Source: an uncultured Pseudomonadales bacterium
GTDB taxonomy: Bacteria > Pseudomonadota > Gammaproteobacteria > Pseudomonadales > Pseudohongiellaceae
Direction: 5' to 3'
Assembly (NCBI GenBank): GCA_947259995.1
Contig: CAMYOK010000006.1
Span: 1 to 64,000 of the forward strand
Length of the DNA stretch: 64,000 nt
A program made the translations under genes and the position numbers. Of the stretch, positions 16,324 through 23,563 are shown piece by piece (positions within the stretch are counted from its first letter, which is position 1; the number at the start of each line of letters is the position of its first letter). A model generated the notes under the pieces. That model saw only the letters and a list, made by a program, of their open reading frames with translations. It had not been told where the DNA came from and searched no databases.

Positions 16324-17142
16324 ATGAACAGGAAATGTACTAAAAAGGTAATGATAGATCTAATGGCGAAGGGAGAATCTCATTGTCTCTATCATTTGGG
16401 GGCAATCAAGAAGCATTCTGGAGCGCAGGTATTTCTGCACTCCTCAAGCGCTATTGTGGAGGCCAACAGTTGGTATGCCGGAGCAAATCTGGATATTTCG
16501 AATGTCACTCTTCTGGAAAAGTCGAGAATGCTAAAAGTGTTGATAGGAGCAATACTTGCTCAGAAGAAGGTGGTACTGCTCGGTGCTCACTTGTGGCAAT
16601 TAATCATGCTGATACCGTTGCTTCTGATCAATCGAAAGGTGGAGGTGCATCTTCATGGGCAGGCTTTCGCTTTAAAAAGGAAGGGTGTGAAGTATTTCCT
16701 TTGGAGAATTCTGGCATTTCTTACAGATTTGAGAGTTTCCAATCCGGCTTGGCGAGGGCCTGATTTTGTGAAAATAGTCGACAATTACAACTATATTAAT
16801 CATGGGAGTTTTCCGAAAGATGGGGAAGAAGGTGTGCTCTATTATTCGGCCATATTCAAATCGCCTTCTACCCTGTCTAATATTCGAGAAAAAATTGAGA
16901 GACTCGGTAAAACATTTATCTATCCAAACTCGAGTGAGTTGATTTCATACAAATATCTGAATGAATTGCTTCGGCAGGTTGGATATCTTTATTTCGAATC
17001 AACAGATGACTACTACCACTACTCTCCCAGTGGGCGTATTTCCGATGCCCTGAATTATTCGCTGCAGGTAGTTGTGTTAAAAGAAGACAATACATCAAAA
17101 GAAGTACTTGCAGCATACAAGGTCGAATATATTGAGATTTAA
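16324..17142 (+). CDS. Putative glycosyltransferase, GT-B-like, unassigned family
   Basis: I do not recognise a family with confidence. The 272 residues alternate strands and helices as in a GT-B enzyme. A hydrophobic segment (MLKVLIGAILAQKKVVLLGA...LIMLIPLLLI) precedes KVEVHLHGQAFALKRKG, which recalls the acceptor-domain end of family 4 enzymes. The second half (FIYPNSSELISYKYLNELLR, then YLYFESTDDYYHYSPSGRIS) could be a shortened donor domain. It lies between the ABC membrane domain and further glycosyltransferase genes, which supports a role in sugar transfer. Confidence 0.5.
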   Translation: MNRKCTKKVMIDLMAKGESHCLYHLGAIKKHSGAQVFLHSSSAIVEANSWYAGANLDISNVTLLEKSRMLKVLIGAILAQKKVVLLGAHLWQLIMLIPLLLINRKVEVHLHGQAFALKRKGVKYFLWRILAFLTDLRVSNPAWRGPDFVKIVDNYNYINHGSFPKDGEEGVLYYSAIFKSPSTLSNIREKIERLGKTFIYPNSSELISYKYLNELLRQVGYLYFESTDDYYHYSPSGRISDALNYSLQVVVLKEDNTSKEVLAAYKVEYIEI

Positions 17143-17827
17143 AACACTCTACATTGGACTTGCTCTGAACTCTCCTGCGAACAGAGAATTGCTGAGTGCT
17201 TTGCGGACATTAAATAGGTTATTGCGTGTGACATTCGGCATGAGATGTCATATTTTGATGTGTTCCAATCACGAGATTTCGTGGCCAGAGGTTGAGATTC
17301 ATTATCTTGAGGATTATCCAGAACTTTTTGACTTCGGACGTTACGACCGGATTCTGTCCAGCCCTTATCTTAAGGGTGAGGAATTAGTACTCCTAGTGAA
17401 TGATACTTTGGGGAGAGGCAGAAAATTCAATCTCCCACTGATATTGTTCCTTGTCATGGGAGTGTGTATTAAGCAGTTACTTCCAGGAAGCAGGTATCAG
17501 TACTTTGCCCCAGTAGACAGCAATTCGACAAGGCGATGGATCTGCCCATATTTCCTTTTGTCTACTTCTTCCTCGCTAAAAAAACTGGACTTCATTCACT
17601 GGAGCCTTGCGCTGCGGGCGACCCCAAAAGATGAGCGAAGCAGAATGTGGATCTGGTTGAATAGTGGTTGGCGTAACGCGGAATCGTCTACCTTAAAATT
17701 GAAAATAATCAAATACAAGACTCTTCTGCTGGAGGGTCGCCTGTTATCCGATCATGAAATTCGATCTTCTGTATTTGGATTTCACAGACGTAGTCCATTC
17801 AGAATTCTAAATTCATTGCTAGGCTAG
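17132..17827 (+). CDS. Hypothetical protein of the EPS operon
   Basis: No family is recognised. The 231 residues include an N-terminal strand-helix (LYIGLALNSPANRELLSAL), one hydrophobic helix (LPLILFLVMGVCIKQLL, about residues 108-124), a short FAPVDSNSTRRW segment that could resemble a glycosyltransferase acidic motif, and a basic C-terminus. TTG 17132 inside the previous gene is preferred because AAGG stands eight bases upstream; TTG 17108 is possible. It overlaps one glycosyltransferase and is two bases from the next, so it is translated with them and may assist or perform a sugar transfer. Confidence 0.55.
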   Translation: MRFKTLYIGLALNSPANRELLSALRTLNRLLRVTFGMRCHILMCSNHEISWPEVEIHYLEDYPELFDFGRYDRILSSPYLKGEELVLLVNDTLGRGRKFNLPLILFLVMGVCIKQLLPGSRYQYFAPVDSNSTRRWICPYFLLSTSSSLKKLDFIHWSLALRATPKDERSRMWIWLNSGWRNAESSTLKLKIIKYKTLLLEGRLLSDHEIRSSVFGFHRRSPFRILNSLLG

Positions 17828-17829
17828 AT

Positions 17830-18954
17830 ATGAGAGAAAAGAAGCTGTTTTTTGTCGGAAATTCTCTGGCAACGATGATAAATTTCAGAGGGCACACGAT
17901 TAAAGCGCTCTATGAAAAGGGATACAAAATCGTACTGGTAGTTCCGGGAAATGACGCCGTCAACCCAACATTCGAGAAGACTGATGTGGAAGTGATTTTC
18001 GCAGGGAGTAGCGGAAGATCATCCGGGGTGCTCAGATTCCTTGACATTTGTCGGGAATACAGGAGGATTTTTAATCGTTTCTCTGGCTATGACTTGGTGA
18101 TTTTCCCTTATTCACCCAGGATTATTTTGACTACCCTGATTGCCTGTATCAATTCGTCTCACAAGGTTCATGCCTGGTTTATAGGATTGGGTGCCGTATT
18201 TCTGAATCCAAAACTGAACTGGCTGCAATTTGTATTCCTGAGTATATTAAAGCGAAGCAAGAATCTTCGAGATGTGATTGTTTTGAATGTCCAGGACCAA
18301 GAATTTTTGCGAGAACGATTAGGCAGGGAGGTGTTGCTCATTAAGGGGGAAGGTTTGCCGGAAGACAGGTTTGTAGCAAGAGATTTTCCAGCTGCTCATA
18401 CCGTAAGATTCATACTAGTTTCCCGACCTTTTAAGGAAAAGGGAGTTGAGGTATTTCTGGATTCAGTCAGGGACATGAGAAATCGGGGGCTTCACAATCC
18501 CGTCTGTATTTTTGGGTTCGATGAAAGCTGTGTTGAACACGACCTGAGGGAAACATTCTTTGATGAATGCCAAGAGCTGCACGTAGAGTTGAAGGGCTTC
18601 GTAAATAGAATTGAATCTTCTATTCAGGATATGGATGTTCTGGTGCTTCCCTCAAAGAGAGAAGGTTGCTCGAGAACTTGTATGGAAATGATTCGCCTTG
18701 GAGTTCCGATAATTGCCTCCAAGGTGCCTGGTATAGAAGGTCTTGTCATCGACGGGGTGTCGGGAACTCTCATTGAAAAGAACACATTTTTAAATATTGC
18801 CGATGGTATGGAGAAGTATGCAATTCTGGGAAAAAAGGGATATGCACTTCTAAGGCAGGAAATTCTGAGCTCCAATGCAACATTTGCGACAAACAAGGAA
18901 GTATTGGATTTCTATATCAACCTGATTTCTGATAAGGGAGAAAAGAGGTGCTGA
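17830..18954 (+). CDS. Glycosyltransferase family 4
   Basis: This is a full-length GT-B enzyme of 374 residues. The N-terminal domain opens with LFFVGNSLATMINFRGHTIK, the pattern seen in bacterial family 4 enzymes acting on undecaprenyl-linked acceptors. The C-terminal domain has FILVSRPFKEKGVEVFLDSV and MDVLVLPSKREGCSRTCMEM (about residues 270-289) with the conserved catalytic glutamate region, then GVPIIASKVPGIEGLV. It would add one of the sugars after the initiating residue. The last seven bases overlap the hddA start. Confidence 0.88.
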   Translation: MREKKLFFVGNSLATMINFRGHTIKALYEKGYKIVLVVPGNDAVNPTFEKTDVEVIFAGSSGRSSGVLRFLDICREYRRIFNRFSGYDLVIFPYSPRIILTTLIACINSSHKVHAWFIGLGAVFLNPKLNWLQFVFLSILKRSKNLRDVIVLNVQDQEFLRERLGREVLLIKGEGLPEDRFVARDFPAAHTVRFILVSRPFKEKGVEVFLDSVRDMRNRGLHNPVCIFGFDESCVEHDLRETFFDECQELHVELKGFVNRIESSIQDMDVLVLPSKREGCSRTCMEMIRLGVPIIASKVPGIEGLVIDGVSGTLIEKNTFLNIADGMEKYAILGKKGYALLRQEILSSNATFATNKEVLDFYINLISDKGEKRC

Positions 18955-19976
18955 TAAGAGCGAGAGCGCCACTACGGCTTGGACTTGCTGGCGGGGGAAC
19001 AGATGTGTCTCCTTATTGCGATCAGTTCGGCGGGCGTGTATTGAACGTGACAATAGATCGGTATGCATACGCCTTGCTGAAAAGCGCAGAAAAGAATGTA
19101 AAATTTACTGCTGCCGATAAGAATTTGTCAAGAGTCTTTCCTTCTGGTGAGGAGCTGCATCTGGATGGGGATCTAAAGCTCCATATTGCTGTTTATAACT
19201 GCATTATGAAGGAGTACAACAGTAGTAATTATGTTCCGCTGGAGTTGGTGACCTACTGCGAAGCACCTATTGGGTCAGGGCTTGGATCTTCTTCCACCAT
19301 CGTAGTCGCAATTATTAAAGCCTTTGTGGAATATCTGAACTTGCCTCTAGACGACTACGAAATTGCGAGTCTTGCTTACAGGATTGAGCGCGAGGACTGC
19401 TCGCTATCTGGAGGCAGGCAAGACCAGTATTCTGCGACATTTGGTGGATTCAACTTTATGGAGTTTTATGACAATAACAGAGCTGTGATTAATCCTCTGA
19501 GGGTAAAGAACTGGATTGTCTGTGAGCTGGAGGCATCTCTTCTTCTCTATTACACAGGAGTGTCAAGAGAATCCGCTAAAATTATCGTCGATCAAAAGCT
19601 GAATATGGGGAAAAAAAACTCTTCCAGTCTGGATAGTTTTCACGACATTAAGAACTCTGCGATTCTGATGAAGGAATCGCTGTTGCGTGGTGATTTTGAC
19701 GGCATAGTTCAATCTCTTGAAAAGGGATGGGAGAGTAAGAAGAAATCTTCAGAGGTCGTATCAAACCCATACATTGAGAGCATATATACAGCTGCACTTC
19801 AAGCAGGCGCCAGGGCTGGGAAAGTATCGGGAGCCGGCGGAGGCGGGTTTATGATGTTTTTCGTTGACCCAGAAAAGAGGCTGGATGTAATTCGAGCACT
19901 GGACAGCTTTGATGGGAAAGTAGTGAGCAATGTGAACTTTACAAAATTTGGTTGTCAGGCATGGAGAATACTTTGA
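18948..19976 (+). CDS. hddA: D-glycero-D-manno-heptose 7-phosphate 1-kinase
   Basis: This GHMP-family kinase phosphorylates C1 of D-glycero-D-manno-heptose 7-phosphate in the GDP-heptose pathway. LRLGLAGGGTDVSPY (residues 9-23), the phosphate loop PIGSGLGSSS (107-116) and the C-terminal KVSGAGGGGFMMF motif are characteristic of HddA. The 342 residues are normal length. It starts with GTG inside the previous gene and overlaps gmhA by 16 bases. Together with gmhA and hddC it shows that a D-manno-heptose is a likely EPS constituent. Confidence 0.92.
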   Translation: MLIRARAPLRLGLAGGGTDVSPYCDQFGGRVLNVTIDRYAYALLKSAEKNVKFTAADKNLSRVFPSGEELHLDGDLKLHIAVYNCIMKEYNSSNYVPLELVTYCEAPIGSGLGSSSTIVVAIIKAFVEYLNLPLDDYEIASLAYRIEREDCSLSGGRQDQYSATFGGFNFMEFYDNNRAVINPLRVKNWIVCELEASLLLYYTGVSRESAKIIVDQKLNMGKKNSSSLDSFHDIKNSAILMKESLLRGDFDGIVQSLEKGWESKKKSSEVVSNPYIESIYTAALQAGARAGKVSGAGGGGFMMFFVDPEKRLDVIRALDSFDGKVVSNVNFTKFGCQAWRIL

Positions 19977-20557
19977 AAAATTACATTACGGAGCAGTTTG
20001 AGAAGTCTTTGGAAGTGTTAAACAAACTTAACGGGGATAAAGAACTTCAAAAGTGTCTGGAGGAATGTGGTCAACGCTGTGTTGAGGCATTGCTTGAAGG
20101 TGGCAAGATTCTGCTGGCTGGAAACGGTGGAAGTGCAGCAGATGCTCAACATATCGCCGGGGAGCTGGTTAGTCGATTTGAATTTGATAGGCCCGGTCTG
20201 GCGGGTATAGCCCTGACTACAGACACTTCAATATTGACAGCAGTTGGGAATGATTACGGATATAACGATGTCTTTGCACGACAGGTTCAGGCACTGGGTA
20301 GAAAAGGCGATATATTGATTGTCTACTCAACTTCGGGAAACTCCGTAAACATTTTGAGCGCATTGAAAGTAGCGCGTAGTATGGGTGTTGCAAGTATAGG
20401 CCTGACAGGAAGTGGAAATGGTAAGATGAATGAAATCTGTGACTTTGTTTTGGCAGTTCCTTCGACATCTACTCCACGTATTCAGGAAGGGCATGCTCTA
20501 CTTGGTCATACACTTTGTGGGCTCATCGAAAATGCCATTTTTGGACCTAAAGCGTGA
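19961..20557 (+). CDS. gmhA: Phosphoheptose isomerase
   Basis: GmhA converts sedoheptulose 7-phosphate to D-glycero-D-manno-heptose 7-phosphate. The 198-residue SIS-domain protein has LLAGNGGSAADAQHIAGELV (51-70), with the metal-binding His64 region, then YSTSGNS and the TSTPRIQEGHALLGH motif near the end. I choose ATG 19961; a TTG three codons upstream also exists. It overlaps hddA before it and hddC after it (GTGA), so the three heptose genes are translationally coupled. It may be a second copy, because LPS synthesis normally needs its own gmhA. Confidence 0.94.
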   Translation: MENTLKNYITEQFEKSLEVLNKLNGDKELQKCLEECGQRCVEALLEGGKILLAGNGGSAADAQHIAGELVSRFEFDRPGLAGIALTTDTSILTAVGNDYGYNDVFARQVQALGRKGDILIVYSTSGNSVNILSALKVARSMGVASIGLTGSGNGKMNEICDFVLAVPSTSTPRIQEGHALLGHTLCGLIENAIFGPKA

Positions 20558-21267
20558 GGGAGGCAATTATTTTGGCGGGTGGGTTGGGTACGAGGTTGCG
20601 GAGTGCCGTCAGCAACGTGCCTAAATCAATGGCACCCATTGGGGAGACTCCTTTTCTTGAGGTGCTCTTGAATCAACTTGTGGGTCAGAATTTTAAAAGA
20701 ATCATATTAGCTACTGGGTTTATGTCTCCTAGTGTCTCTCATTACTTTGGCAACAACTACAAAGGCATGAGTATTCAATATTCTGTTGAAGAGTCCCCTT
20801 TAGGTACTGGAGGTGCCATTCGACTGGCAAGTACTTTTTGCTCCTCTGAATATGTTTTCGTGATGAACGGTGATTCATTCGTGAATTTCGATGCTGACGA
20901 AATGGAAAGTCTGTGGAAGAATTTTAATCATCCGGTGGTTGCTGTAAGCAAAGTCGCCGATGTGAGCCGCTACGGAGCGCTGAAGATTGAGAATGGGCGT
21001 ATTATTGCCTTTCAGGAAAAACATCAGAATCCGGATGGGGTAGGAGCTCAAGGATACATTAATGCTGGTTGCTATCTATTTCCTGTTCAAACATTATATT
21101 CTCTACAGATGAGAATACCATTTTCGTTCGAAGCTGAATTTCTCGCGCCAAAGGCTAGCACTCTAGATCTTCTGGTCCACTTTACATCTGGAGCCTTCAT
21201 CGACATTGGAATACCGGAAGATTATTTTCGAGCAAAAGAAGTTTTGAGGGAATATTGTTTATTTTAG
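20554..21267 (+). CDS. hddC: D-glycero-alpha-D-manno-heptose 1-phosphate guanylyltransferase
   Basis: HddC activates heptose 1-phosphate to the GDP-linked donor. The nucleotidyltransferase signature LAGGLGTRLR (7-16), VPKSMAPIGETPFLEVLL with Lys24, and VFVMNGDSFVNFDADE are present, and the 237 residues match the HddC length. The start is GTG overlapping the gmhA stop. The phosphatase step (GmhB) between HddA and HddC is not encoded in the window. This is the last gene of the EPS operon; a 121-base gap separates it from a convergent gene. Confidence 0.88.
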   Translation: MREAIILAGGLGTRLRSAVSNVPKSMAPIGETPFLEVLLNQLVGQNFKRIILATGFMSPSVSHYFGNNYKGMSIQYSVEESPLGTGGAIRLASTFCSSEYVFVMNGDSFVNFDADEMESLWKNFNHPVVAVSKVADVSRYGALKIENGRIIAFQEKHQNPDGVGAQGYINAGCYLFPVQTLYSLQMRIPFSFEAEFLAPKASTLDLLVHFTSGAFIDIGIPEDYFRAKEVLREYCLF

Positions 21268-21331
21268 GTTGGTATATTTGATTAGTTAGTTTTGTCGTTG
21301 CTGTTCGTGAGAGTTGCTCTTAGAATTGTCT

Positions 21332-21348
21332 TTACGTTAAATACGTAA
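21332..21348. other. Inverted repeat between convergent genes
   Basis: TTACGT and ACGTAA are separated by five bases in the gap between hddC and the convergent gene. The stem is short and AT-rich without a following T-run, so it is a weak terminator at best. Nothing else is seen in 21268-21388. Confidence 0.25.
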
Positions 21349-21388
21349 GGAGCCATGCAGTTCGCTATAAATTCTTGCATTTAGGGTG

Positions 21389-22426
21389 TTAAATTTTAGG
21401 AAGTTGTATTAAGGATGTTTGAACATCTCCTAGTTTATTCCTCACCCAACCCTCATCATGATAACTATGCAAATACCTCTCCCCAGTATCACAAAGCACC
21501 GTCACAATAGACCCCTGATCCTCATGCTCATGCATCTCCTTCGCTAGCTGCAGTGCTCCCCAAAGATTAGTCCCGGTCGACCCTCCAACCTTCCTTCCGA
21601 TTACTTTCTCCAACCAACGCAAAGTCGCGATAGAAGCGCCATCTGGCACTTGTATCATTCTGTCGATCACGCCTGGCGTAAACGATGGTTCAACTCGTGG
21701 CCTGCCAATCCCTTCTATACGGCTTCCGCAATCGCTCGTTAGCGTTTTATCGCCCGTCATAAAGCTATCGTAGAAAACGGAGTTCTCTGGGTCTACTACT
21801 ACCAACTCAGTGTCAAAGCGGCGATAACGGATATAACGTCCTAAGGTTGACGACGTGCCACCAGTGCCGCAGCTCATGACAAGATAACGGGGCAGGGGAA
21901 AGCGCTCCTGTTCCATCTGCTTGAAAATGCTTTCTGCAATATTGTTGTTGCCACGCCAATCTGTGGCGCGCTCGGCGTAGGTAAACTGGTCCATGTAGTG
22001 GCCATTCTTCTCGTTTGCTAATCGTTCGGCCTCAGCATAGATCTGTTCCCCTCGCTCCACAAAATGGCATTGCCCGCCATAGAACTCTACTAACTTGATC
22101 TTCTCTTTCGCGGTGCTGGCCGGCATTACGGCAATGAAGGGCAGGCCGATCAAACGAGCAAAATAGGCCTCTGAGACGGCTGTGGAGCCAGAGGAGGCCT
22201 CAATAATCGGAGTGTCTTGATTGATGTGTCCGTTGCAAAGGCCGTAAAGGAACAGTGAGCGAGCCAAGCGGTGCTTTAGGCTGCCAGTGGGGTGTGTGCT
22301 CTCATCCTTTAAATAGATGTCGACCCCTGGGTAGCAGGGCAGGGGGAGCTTGATGAGATGGGTGTCGGCAGTGCGCTGAAAGTCGGCATCTATCTTTCGT
22401 ATGGCTTCGTTGACCCAGTGGCGCAT
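21389..22426 (-). CDS. PLP-dependent cysteine synthase family protein (Cds1-like)
   Basis: This is a fold-type II PLP enzyme of 345 residues. [11 protein letters not shown] holds the probable Schiff-base Lys51, [15 protein letters not shown] resembles the substrate-binding Asn/Ser loop, and [15 protein letters not shown] is the phosphate-binding glycine loop. The long form resembles cysteine lyases of the Cds1 type, which release H2S from cysteine, more than CysK or CysM, but sequence alone cannot separate lyase from synthase. The gene is convergent with the EPS operon and divergent from the APS-kinase fusion, so two sulfur-metabolism genes stand back to back. Confidence 0.8.
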   Translation of the reverse strand: MRHWVNEAIRKIDADFQRTADTHLIKLPLPCYPGVDIYLKDESTHPTGSLKHRLARSLFLYGLCNGHINQDTPIIEASSGSTAVSEAYFARLIGLPFIAVMPASTAKEKIKLVEFYGGQCHFVERGEQIYAEAERLANEKNGHYMDQFTYAERATDWRGNNNIAESIFKQMEQERFPLPRYLVMSCGTGGTSSTLGRYIRYRRFDTELVVVDPENSVFYDSFMTGDKTLTSDCGSRIEGIGRPRVEPSFTPGVIDRMIQVPDGASIATLRWLEKVIGRKVGGSTGTNLWGALQLAKEMHEHEDQGSIVTVLCDTGERYLHSYHDEGWVRNKLGDVQTSLIQLPKI

Positions 22427-22526
22427 AGTGGCTCCGCGGCTGTGTTTGGCTAATTATTGCCACGATTATGGCTGTGTAATTTGACAGGAACAAGTTTTGG
22501 GTCTTTATTTAACATTAGTAGAAGGA

Positions 22527-22616
22527 ATCGCTTGCAGGCAAGCTCCCACATAAGGTCGAATAAGTCTCTCAATAGACTCGAATAGACCAATATGTGGGAG
22601 CGGGCCTGCCCGCGAT
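22527..22616. repeat. Two REP arms in outward order
   Basis: A diverged minus-oriented arm (22527-22550, with GCTTGCAGGCAAGC at its core) is followed by a perfect plus-oriented arm (22593-22616). The order is the reverse of the usual composite pair. The second arm ends only 20 bases before the proposed start of the APS-kinase fusion gene. Confidence 0.8.
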
Positions 22617-22636
22617 TTTTACAATGGAGCAGGAAT

Positions 22637-23563
22637 GTGCCCAATTCACCAGCCGACCAATTCGAATGCAAAATCACCTGGCTAGATGAACAGCCAATGT
22701 TTGTAGGCCGCTCGTACCAATTGCAAATTGGCGACCAAGCCCGAAAGGCCAATATCACCGCCTTAAAATACAAAGTAGACGCTAGTTCCCAAGAGCAAAT
22801 CGCGGCGACCAAGCTGGTCAGCAGTGAAGTGGCGATCTGCAATATCAGTTTAGACCAACCTGTCGCTTGGGCATCGGGTGGCGATAGCGCGGCCCCTAGT
22901 AAGTTCACATTACTCGACCTGCAAACAAAGCAAACCGTCGGTACAGGCCTAATCAATTTTGCACTACGCCGATCGCAAAATATTCATCCGCACGAGTTTG
23001 ATATCGACATGGCAGCCCGCGCGGCGCAGAAAGCCCAGACGCCTGCTGTCCTTTGGTTAACAGGGCTTTCTAGCTCGGGTAAATCCACAATTGCCAATGA
23101 GGTGGAACGGCAGTTGTTTGCGCTGGGCAAACATTCTTATTTGTTAGATGGTGACAATGTGCGCCATGCCCTAAACCGTGACCTTGGCTTTACGGATGCT
23201 GACCGCGTTGAGAACATAAGGCGTGTCTCAGAGGTTGCGCGCTTAATGTTGGACTCTGGCCTTATTGTCATTACTGCGTTTATCTCGCCTTTCGTAGCCG
23301 AGCGCCGGCAAGCAAAAGAGACTATTGGCGCAGTGCACTTTTACGAAATATTCATCGATACCCCAATCACGGTAGCAGAACAACGGGATGTAAAGGGCCT
23401 CTACAAAAAAGCGCGCAGCGGGCAACTGAAAAATTTTACTGGCATAGATTCCCCCTACGAGCCGCCCATCAAGCCATCCCTTATCATTAAAACCGAAACC
23501 AACACCCCACAACAAAGCGCCAAACAGGTGATCGAATTTCTACAGGAACAGGGGGTGCTGTGA
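22637..23563 (+). CDS. CysN domain III-APS kinase fusion lacking the GTPase
   Basis: The C-terminal part (from about residue 125) is a complete adenylylsulfate kinase, which makes PAPS from APS: Walker A GLSSSGKS (143-150), LDGDNVRHALNRDLGFT, AFISPFVAERRQAKE and KGLYKKARSGQLKNFTGIDS. The N-terminal 110 residues, beginning DQFECKITWLDEQPMFVGR, match the third, beta-barrel domain of the CysN ATP-sulfurylase subunit. The GTPase and second domains of CysN are absent, and a REP arm occupies the DNA just upstream. GTG 22637 with GGAG seven bases upstream is the best start; a longer frame would translate the REP. It could be a working APS kinase with a relic domain. It overlaps the next gene by GTGA. 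Confidence 0.82.
   Translation: MPNSPADQFECKITWLDEQPMFVGRSYQLQIGDQARKANITALKYKVDASSQEQIAATKLVSSEVAICNISLDQPVAWASGGDSAAPSKFTLLDLQTKQTVGTGLINFALRRSQNIHPHEFDIDMAARAAQKAQTPAVLWLTGLSSSGKSTIANEVERQLFALGKHSYLLDGDNVRHALNRDLGFTDADRVENIRRVSEVARLMLDSGLIVITAFISPFVAERRQAKETIGAVHFYEIFIDTPITVAEQRDVKGLYKKARSGQLKNFTGIDSPYEPPIKPSLIIKTETNTPQQSAKQVIEFLQEQGVL

Noticed and set aside
22592..22636. Upstream extension of the APS-kinase fusion beginning MWERACPRF
   Set aside because: These codons are a translation of the REP arm; the GTG at 22637 has a proper GGAG site and begins just before the conserved DQFE boundary of the CysN domain.
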